NCBI GenBank assembly: GCA_026988195.1
Contig: JALSLS010000325.1
Coordinates: 1 to 12,383, forward strand
Length of the DNA stretch: 12,383 nucleotides
Source: Methylomonas sp.
GTDB lineage: Bacteria; Pseudomonadota; Gammaproteobacteria; Methylococcales; Methylomonadaceae
Direction of reading: 5' to 3'
The notes under the pieces were generated by a model, which was not told where the DNA came from, searched no databases, and was given only the letters and a program-made list of their open reading frames with translations. Each line of letters starts with the position of its first letter. The first letter of the stretch is position 1. This document shows positions 8,073 to 12,383 of the stretch, piece after piece. The translations under genes and the position numbers were made by a program.

Positions 8073-8520
8073 CAAAGTCTATCTCAAACCCTAAGTTAAT
8101 AAAATAATCCGCTATCAAAGGTAAATATAATGTGTTGTAGCCCGTTGTTAATTCAATATCGGCAATCACAGTCTGCAAAGATGACTTATCTTTAGCAATC
8201 AACACAAACCATAAATTAAAGCGGTTATCCCTTTCATAATTGTGATTAACTTCAGGGTATTGGTTAACAATCTCAGCTGTTTTGATTAGGTTTTCAGTCG
8301 GTACGGCCATCGCCATTAAGGCACTAACACCGATTAAATTAGGCGCTATAACCGAACCAATACGCGCAATAAACTGCTGATCTTGCAATTCTTGAAAGGC
8401 AAGCAGAACGTCGTCTTCGGTCACCCCTAAAGATAAAGCAATATCTTGATATGGAGTGGCCGATATTGGCAGATTTTGTTGAAAATCATTCAATAATTGC
8501 TTATGCAAAGGACTTAGCAT
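8065..8520 (-). CDS. nirD: NirD, siroheme decarboxylase subunit (AsnC/Lrp type)
   Basis: This 151-residue subunit of the siroheme decarboxylase begins MLSPLHKQLLNDFQQ, an AsnC-like winged helix (about 1-55) with the family's LPI-x4-PY segment. Its C-terminal half shows H93-N-Y-E-R97 and N-L-W104-F-V, the NirD/NirG signature. In several bacteria nirD and nirL are fused into one NirDL protein; here they are separate but overlap by 8 bases. The start is 2 bases after the nirF stop, with only a weak Shine-Dalgarno inside the end of nirF, so expression probably depends on translational coupling. The AsnC-like region should not be taken as evidence for a transcription factor. Confidence 0.9.
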   Translation of the reverse strand: MLSPLHKQLLNDFQQNLPISATPYQDIALSLGVTEDDVLLAFQELQDQQFIARIGSVIAPNLIGVSALMAMAVPTENLIKTAEIVNQYPEVNHNYERDNRFNLWFVLIAKDKSSLQTVIADIELTTGYNTLYLPLIADYFINLGFEIDFDD

Positions 8521-8522
8521 TG

Positions 8523-9707
8523 CTACAAACCCATTTTATGCGCGCGCGAACTAAAGAAAATACCACTGGGTTTTTCTGCGGGTAAACGCTTTAATACCTT
8601 ATGAGTTTGCGTATCATAAATAATGAGTTGGTTGTCATCCCGAACGGAGACCCAAACCTGTTCACCACGTGGGGTAAATTCCATATGCAAAACGGCTTTC
8701 CCTGGGATTAAAGATTTAATAACCGATAAATCTTTAGCGTCAATAATTTGAATATTCTGGTTATCAGGAAAGGCAAAATTCACCCAAATTTCTCGACCAT
8801 CAGGACGCGCCATCACAAATACTGGCTGTCCAATAACAGGAATTCGCTTAACTAAAGTCCATTGCCGCTTATCAATCACTAAAACTTCATGCTGCCCCAC
8901 TGCTGGGATCAGCATATAATCACCTGCAACCGCCCAACCTTCAAGGTGTGGCATTTTATAAACAGGTAACTTTTCATCGTCTTTACCATAGTCAGGTAAA
9001 ATACGTTTGACCTTAGCTTCTAAATCCCATAAATCTAATAAAGCCAACCCTCTTTCACCAAATAGCCCAGCAATATAATAACGCCCATCGGGTGTTAATA
9101 AAGCGTCATAAGGTTGCTTACCAATATTTTTATATTTAGTGATCTTGATATTTTTCAGGTCTTTAACACTCATCACCCAAATTTCACCCGCATCAAATAA
9201 ACTAAAGATAAACTTATTATTTGGTGCATCGACTAACCCCACCACTTTGGATAGTTTTTCATCCGCATAGGTGGCTGGAATATCTGCCACTAAAGCCAAG
9301 GTTTCTGTTGAAAATATTTTGACACCTCCAGGGGTATAGTTAGAAACTGCAATTAACTTTCCATCCTGGGATATAGCACCGCCAATACTGTTACCTGCTT
9401 GAATAATACGTTTGCTAATTTGATCTTTTAATAAATCAATTTTAGTTAAACCACCATCTCTAGCAAAAATAAAAGCATATCGTTGGTCACGAGAAAACAC
9501 CACTGAAGCATGTGATAAGTCTCCCAGTGCAGGTATTTTTGCTAAGATGTTTTTTTGGCTAGTATTAATAATTAATGCACTGCCTTTAGCTCGCTCAATA
9601 ACAACACCTAAATCGCCAGTTGCGCGTAATTCAGCATGTGCATTAACAGAAAATAGCAGGGATAAAATAAATAGTTTAAGCATATTTAGAAAGGATTTTA
9701 CGTACAT
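8523..9707 (-). CDS. nirF: NirF, periplasmic heme d1 biosynthesis protein (d1-type beta-propeller)
   Basis: NirF is needed for a late step of heme d1 formation in the periplasm, and its eight-bladed propeller resembles the d1 domain of NirS. The 394-residue product has a signal peptide ending SVNAHA before ELRATGDLGVVIERA. The segment DLSH66AS holds the histidine that corresponds to the conserved His41 of Paracoccus NirF, and VGLVD160AP appears to hold the equivalent of Asp129; this alignment is from memory. Other family blocks are QAGNSIGGAIS, LPVYKMPHLEGWA, HGQPVF-like IGQPVFVMARPDGREIWVNFA and the terminal KPSGIFFSSRAHKMGL. Two starts are possible: ATG 9705-9707, or ATG 9681-9683 giving a tidy signal MLKLFILSLLFSVNAHA. 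Neither has a good ribosome site. nirF is separated from nirC by 107 bases containing a palindromic repeat, the only real gap in the operon. Confidence 0.95.
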   Translation of the reverse strand: MYVKSFLNMLKLFILSLLFSVNAHAELRATGDLGVVIERAKGSALIINTSQKNILAKIPALGDLSHASVVFSRDQRYAFIFARDGGLTKIDLLKDQISKRIIQAGNSIGGAISQDGKLIAVSNYTPGGVKIFSTETLALVADIPATYADEKLSKVVGLVDAPNNKFIFSLFDAGEIWVMSVKDLKNIKITKYKNIGKQPYDALLTPDGRYYIAGLFGERGLALLDLWDLEAKVKRILPDYGKDDEKLPVYKMPHLEGWAVAGDYMLIPAVGQHEVLVIDKRQWTLVKRIPVIGQPVFVMARPDGREIWVNFAFPDNQNIQIIDAKDLSVIKSLIPGKAVLHMEFTPRGEQVWVSVRDDNQLIIYDTQTHKVLKRLPAEKPSGIFFSSRAHKMGL

Positions 9708-9722
9708 AAATGCTGTGAAGGA

Positions 9723-9787
9723 GAATGCTCCTACGTTTTGTGACGCTGGAGCGTCACGAGCTGCATTCCCTCGCTGGAGCGAGGGAA
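9723..9787. repeat. Two-hairpin palindromic repeat (REP/MITE-like) between nirC and nirF
   Basis: Two perfect inverted repeats stand in tandem. The first is GTGACGCT (9740-9747), GG, AGCGTCAC (9750-9757). The second is TTCCCTCGCT (9766-9775), GG, AGCGAGGGAA (9778-9787). In both, the centre reads GCTGGAGC, so the two hairpins share a loop. An outer pair GAATGC (9723-9728) and GCATTC (9763-9768) encloses the first hairpin. The segment is more GC-rich than its surroundings and codes for nothing. Such loop-sharing palindromes resemble dispersed extragenic repeats common in gammaproteobacteria. Transcribed within the operon mRNA it would fold stably and could affect stability or processing between nirC and nirF. 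On the minus strand, the direction of the operon, no T-run follows, so it is not a normal terminator. Confidence 0.85.
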
Positions 9788-9814
9788 CGATAAGAGTAGT
9801 TTATTTTTTGCATG

Positions 9815-10111
9815 TTACTTTAAAAGCTTTTGAACCAGCCAAACAGCTTCTTGTTCTGTTATAAAAGGCTTCCAAGGTGGCATTGCTGTCCCCTTTCTGC
9901 CTTCTAATATAGTCTGCACCAGAAATTGCTCAGGTTTATTAAGTAAAGCATCAGGCAATAAAGAAGGCCCTAAGCCACCTTTAAGGGTTAAGCCATGGCA
10001 TGACCCACAATCATGCGCAAGCATATTACGCAGTTCTTGTTGCCTTGCTTGCTCTGGTTCAAATGCCATTACATTGGCCGAAAAAGCCAATGCAATGATT
10101 AGAGACTTCAA
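9815..10111 (-). CDS. nirC: NirC-like periplasmic monoheme cytochrome c
   Basis: This 98-residue secreted class I cytochrome c has a signal peptide at 1-16 (ending ANVMA), a heme c site C35-G-S-C38-H39 and a likely distal ligand M77 in AMPPW. NirC proteins are thought to carry electrons to cytochrome cd1 or to take part in d1 maturation; either role is possible here. The blocks CHGLTLKGGLGPSLLP and AMPPW resemble the c domain of the operon's own cd1 protein and of NirN, so NirC plus NirF looks like a split version of that fusion. The start is TTG 10109-10111, overlapping the stop of the preceding cytochrome gene (TTGA). The next in-frame ATG would destroy the signal peptide. It is distinguished from the preceding cytochrome by its GPSLLP and MPPW motifs. 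Confidence 0.82.
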   Translation of the reverse strand: MKSLIIALAFSANVMAFEPEQARQQELRNMLAHDCGSCHGLTLKGGLGPSLLPDALLNKPEQFLVQTILEGRKGTAMPPWKPFITEQEAVWLVQKLLK

Positions 10112-10407
10112 TTTGATTGTCGACTGTAATAGTTAACAATATTATTAATATCTCTATCCGTCAAAGAACCCGCAATATTATTCATTACATCAGAAATGCG
10201 AGTTTTATCTCGATATTGCTTTAAAGCCGTTCTAAGGTATTCTTCATCTCGCCCAGCAAGTGGTGGAAAAGGCGCATCAGAACTTGTTGCCCTAACGCCA
10301 TGACACTGAGAACAAACAGCAGCAGCCTTAGCCTTACCCGCATAAATGCTAGCCGCCTGAGCAGTAGAAGCACTCATAAATAGAATTGAAACAAGTAATA
10401 ACTTCAT
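10108..10407 (-). CDS. Small periplasmic monoheme cytochrome c (c551/c553-type), possible electron donor
   Basis: From ATG 10405-10407 the product is 99 residues with a signal peptide ending STAQA and mature start ASIYAGKA. The heme c motif is C32-S-Q-C35-H36, and M75 in ISDVMNNIAGSLTDRDI is the probable sixth ligand. The block FPPLAGRDEEYL resembles single domains of cytochrome c4/c553. By position (second gene, right after the cd1 gene) it corresponds to nirM, the cytochrome c551 electron donor of Pseudomonas nir operons, but sequence type and name need not match, so no symbol is given. A longer reading from 10440 would overlap the cd1 gene and spoil the signal peptide. GGAG eight bases before the chosen ATG, inside the last codons of the upstream gene, supports this start. 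The gene starts 4 bases after the upstream stop. Confidence 0.85.
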   Translation of the reverse strand: MKLLLVSILFMSASTAQAASIYAGKAKAAAVCSQCHGVRATSSDAPFPPLAGRDEEYLRTALKQYRDKTRISDVMNNIAGSLTDRDINNIVNYYSRQSN

Positions 10408-10411
10408 AGTC

Positions 10412-11974
10412 TTACTCCATTTCATCAGGTGATAAACCACGGGTCATGTATTTAACACGACCTCTTGAGAATATTCCCGCAGGACTTTCCATTTGAATAG
10501 AAGCTACTTTCTTTAGAGTGTGGGAGTCAAAAACAACGACTTCATCCCCTGCATACCCTGCACTCACATATAAAAATTGGCCATCAGCACTGTACTCAGG
10601 GAAATAAGCATGTCCGCCAACATCTAATGTTTTAACAACTTCTAAGGATTTCTTATCAATTAACTGGATAGTACGAGCGCGCCTGTCTTTAGTAATAATA
10701 TCAACTGCAACATAAGGCGCTTTAGCATGGGCTGCTGGTGATTCAGTGCCTCCAGAAACAGGCACTTGTTTAACCAATTCCATTTTGTCTAAATCCCATA
10801 CACTGACCACCGTATTGTTATCACAAGTACCAAAGTTGGTACCAAAACCTAAGGTTCTGCCATTCACTTTAATGGCTGCACCACCCCCCACATGAGGTAC
10901 ACAACCTGCTTTCAGTTTTTTAATGATTTTACGGGTTTTTAAATCAATGGCTATAACAACGCTATCGTCATAAGAAGCAACCATTAATTTTTGCCCTTTA
11001 TGAGTTAAAAAAGCATCATGTAAATGTCGTCCTACATTTTTAATTTTGGTAACTGGGAAACCTTCTTTTAAATCGACCACCCACACTTGCCCTGCATTTT
11101 CCAAAGCAATGGCAAAAATATCAGCAAAAGGGGTTCCGATAATCATTCCTGAATCAGAGCTAACCATTTTCCCATCAGGGTCAACACCTTCAAGCTCTAA
11201 TAATTTTAAAGGTTCCAAGTCTGAATTTAAAATCACTGCATTATGAGGCACAAAAGAGCCTGCCATCAGGTATTTACCATCTCTTGAAACACCTAATGCG
11301 GGGCCATTAAAACCTGTTTTAATGCTCCGTACCGCTTTCATTGAATATAAATCAACTTTAAAAATTTCAGCTGTATCCGTTTTTACATAGGCCCAGCGAG
11401 AATTAGCAGGGTCAAAATCAATAATATGAGCAGCAGTGCCGGTTTCAATTTCACCCACTATTTTGTGAGTTTTACTATTAATAAAAATAGCTTTTGAACC
11501 TGAGCCACGGCCATACTTCCCTCGTGCTGCAACCCCAATCAAATCATCCATACTATCAATTTGATAAGTCGGTTTTGAAGGGAGTGTACTTTCATCCTTA
11601 ACATAGACTTTTAAAGAGGCTTTCATATCTTTAATCGTCCAAGGTGGGTTTGACTGCTTAGGTGTTGATTGCAGATGCTTAACCATCTCACGAATATCAG
11701 CATCTTTTAAGCGTCCATAGAATGGAGGCATTAAAGTCTCAAAACTACCTGTCATAATTAATGAACGTAAAGCCGTAGGACTACGCCCTTTTAATGTCTC
11801 TGAGTTTAATGCAGGAGCAATATAACCACCATGATCAGAACCATGACAACTTGCACAATTATCCTCATATAATTGATGCATATCAGATTTAGCTTGCACA
11901 TTGCCAGCAAGTAAAAGCAAGCCAGCAGCACTGGCTAATAATGTTTGATTAAGTTTTATTATTGTTTTTTTCAT
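10412..11974 (-). CDS. nirS: Cytochrome cd1 protein: NirS-like nitrite reductase, with NirN/NirF-like features
   Basis: First gene of the operon, 520 residues, periplasmic. A signal peptide ends NVQA28. The c-heme domain has C40-A-S-C43-H44 and likely distal ligand M82 in LMPPF. The d1 propeller follows, with probable axial H183 (TAAH-IIDF). The catalytic pair is H319 (LHD) and H361 (VPH), exactly 42 residues apart as for His327 and His369 of P. aeruginosa NirS. This supports reduction of nitrite to NO. Departures: only 11 residues separate signal and heme motif, so there is no N-terminal tyrosine arm. After H361 the sequence is VGGGAA, not PGRGAN. The later SHLGD block is replaced by FGTC384DNN. 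The end is SPAGIF, as in NirF. The protein is shorter than P. aeruginosa NirS (568) and its c domain resembles NirN. It may be a divergent NirS or a NirN-type d1 dehydrogenase; its place at the operon head favours NirS. Confidence 0.8.
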   Translation of the reverse strand: MKKTIIKLNQTLLASAAGLLLLAGNVQAKSDMHQLYEDNCASCHGSDHGGYIAPALNSETLKGRSPTALRSLIMTGSFETLMPPFYGRLKDADIREMVKHLQSTPKQSNPPWTIKDMKASLKVYVKDESTLPSKPTYQIDSMDDLIGVAARGKYGRGSGSKAIFINSKTHKIVGEIETGTAAHIIDFDPANSRWAYVKTDTAEIFKVDLYSMKAVRSIKTGFNGPALGVSRDGKYLMAGSFVPHNAVILNSDLEPLKLLELEGVDPDGKMVSSDSGMIIGTPFADIFAIALENAGQVWVVDLKEGFPVTKIKNVGRHLHDAFLTHKGQKLMVASYDDSVVIAIDLKTRKIIKKLKAGCVPHVGGGAAIKVNGRTLGFGTNFGTCDNNTVVSVWDLDKMELVKQVPVSGGTESPAAHAKAPYVAVDIITKDRRARTIQLIDKKSLEVVKTLDVGGHAYFPEYSADGQFLYVSAGYAGDEVVVFDSHTLKKVASIQMESPAGIFSRGRVKYMTRGLSPDEME

Positions 11975-11981
11975 TGATAGA

Positions 11982-11993
11982 CCCTTTCTCCCC
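11982..11993 (-). promoter_or_regulatory. Ribosome binding site of the nirS-like gene
   Basis: On the minus strand GGGGAGAAAGGG lies 7 bases before ATG 11972-11974. It is the strongest purine-rich site in the operon, and it fits a well-translated first gene and confirms the start. Confidence 0.7.
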
Positions 11994-12017
11994 GAGTGTG
12001 ATAGTGAAATGATAACC

Positions 12018-12032
12018 TTTTATGTCATAAAA
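12018..12032. promoter_or_regulatory. 15-base perfect palindrome in the nir operon leader
   Basis: TTTTATG-T-CATAAAA is a perfect inverted repeat with 7-base arms and a single central base, 44 bases before the nirS-like start codon. A TATAAT reads on the minus strand at 12045-12050; if that is the -10 box, transcription would start near 12038 and the palindrome would sit just after it, a place suited to a repressor. It does not match the FNR/DNR consensus TTGAT-N4-ATCAA. The regulator is unknown, and in AT-rich DNA such a palindrome can also be accidental. Confidence 0.35.
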
Positions 12033-12183
12033 AACATTATTGTTATTATATAAAATAGCACTCAACTTTTTGTTAACAGCTGATGGACTGTATTTTTTAT
12101 GACTTTTCAAAAAAACCAGCGGCAAGCCACTGGTTACAATCTAACAGTGCAAAGACTAAGACTTATCATCGCCCATGTTATAA

Positions 12184-12243
12184 TCCTCCTAAGAGTCTGT
12201 CCGGAAATAGAGAACCTACTACGGAAAAAAACGCTAAGGAGGA
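12184..12243. repeat. Short inverted-repeat segment, possible insertion-sequence end remnant
   Basis: TCCTCCT (12184-12190) and AGGAGGA (12237-12243) are exact inverse complements with 46 bases between them. The inner part starts AAGAGTCTGTCCGGAAATAG, of a style seen at the ends of some insertion sequences, and GAC-TCT motifs occur at both sides. No transposase fragment is visible nearby. It could equally be an ordinary RNA stem. Confidence 0.25.
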
Positions 12244-12383
12244 CTCTCTAAAACCTCTATTATTTATAATATCTCACTTGACAATGATTTCGATTCGCTA
12301 TTACATTATATCCACCAACCCTTCTTGTCAACTTAATAAATTCGTAGGTTTTAAATAACTCGTTATTATGAATACAACAAACT

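Larger units (their letters stand above)
11975..12383. other. Gene-free stretch upstream of the nir operon
   Basis: No convincing gene lies in these 409 bases. The part next to the nirS-like gene is its leader (ribosome site, palindrome, possible -10 box TATAAT on the minus strand at 12045-12050 without a good -35). The middle holds an inverted-repeat segment at 12184-12243. Near the end TTGACA at 12278-12283 could be a plus-strand -35 with a poor -10 (TACATT at 12302-12307). An ATG at 12368-12370 is followed by only four open codons before the window ends, so a rightward gene could begin there but cannot be judged. Confidence 0.5.

Noticed and set aside
6634..8520. Four AsnC/Lrp-type proteins as a cluster of transcription regulators
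   Set aside because: The HNYER/WFV and CY-x-RP/YNL signatures and the nir context identify them as siroheme decarboxylase subunits.
9766..9787. Second hairpin as a rho-independent terminator of nirC
   Set aside because: No T-run follows on the minus strand, the direction of the operon; the T-rich stretch lies on the other side and would only suit plus-strand transcription, where no gene ends.
9547..9864. Plus-strand open frame across the start of nirF and the palindromes
   Set aside because: It lies antisense to nirF and nirC and runs through the hairpin repeat; its product shows no family features.
12052..12065. FNR/DNR-type box on the minus strand (TTGAG-TGCT-ATTTT)
   Set aside because: Only the first half resembles the consensus, and it abuts the possible -10 box, which is the wrong distance for an FNR-activated promoter.
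12278..12307. Plus-strand sigma-70 promoter (TTGACA plus TACATT)
   Set aside because: The -35 is perfect, but the -10 matches only four of six bases and the only downstream gene candidate is cut off after a few codons, so it is not called.
12083..12358. 91-residue plus-strand open frame upstream of the nir operon
   Set aside because: Its product has no recognisable motif, it has no ribosome site, and it runs through the inverted-repeat segment; most likely chance.
1..12383. CRISPR array, tRNA or rRNA genes
   Set aside because: No regularly spaced direct repeats and no tRNA- or rRNA-like segments were seen on either strand.

Overview
The window looks like chromosomal DNA of a low-GC gammaproteobacterium. 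SurA and LptD sit head to tail as in that class, and a divergent AmgK-MurU pair stands next to lptD as in many pseudomonad-like genomes. A palindromic repeat with CTGGAG loops and the general protein character suggest a methanotroph or sulfur-oxidiser type of lineage, but this is only a lean; the sequence does not fix the genus.

Left part (1-5494): outer-membrane and cell-wall housekeeping. On the minus strand lptD (LPS transport porin) is followed without a gap by surA (periplasmic chaperone of outer-membrane proteins, cut by the window start). On the plus strand amgK and murU overlap by ATGA and form the MurNAc recycling route from MurNAc to UDP-MurNAc.

Centre and right (5502-11974): a compact minus-strand nir operon of nine genes. 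Its order is a cd1-type protein (nirS-like), a small cytochrome c, nirC, nirF, nirD, nirL, nirG, nirH, nirJ. NirDLGH are four AsnC/Lrp-type siroheme decarboxylase subunits that make didecarboxysiroheme. NirJ is the radical SAM protein acting after them, NirF is the periplasmic d1 maturation protein, and the small cytochromes are likely electron carriers or assembly partners. Most junctions overlap or are 2-4 bases apart. The exception is the 107-base nirC-nirF gap, which holds a two-hairpin palindromic repeat. nirE (siroheme precursor synthesis) and a separate nirN are not in the window. The head gene keeps both active-site histidines of cytochrome cd1 at the canonical 42-residue spacing, but differs elsewhere from textbook NirS and shares several features with NirN and NirF; it is the most interesting item here.

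Right end (11975-12383): 409 bases with no convincing gene. It holds the nir operon leader with a good ribosome site, a 15-base palindrome, a possible -10 box, and a short inverted-repeat segment that looks a little like an insertion-sequence end.
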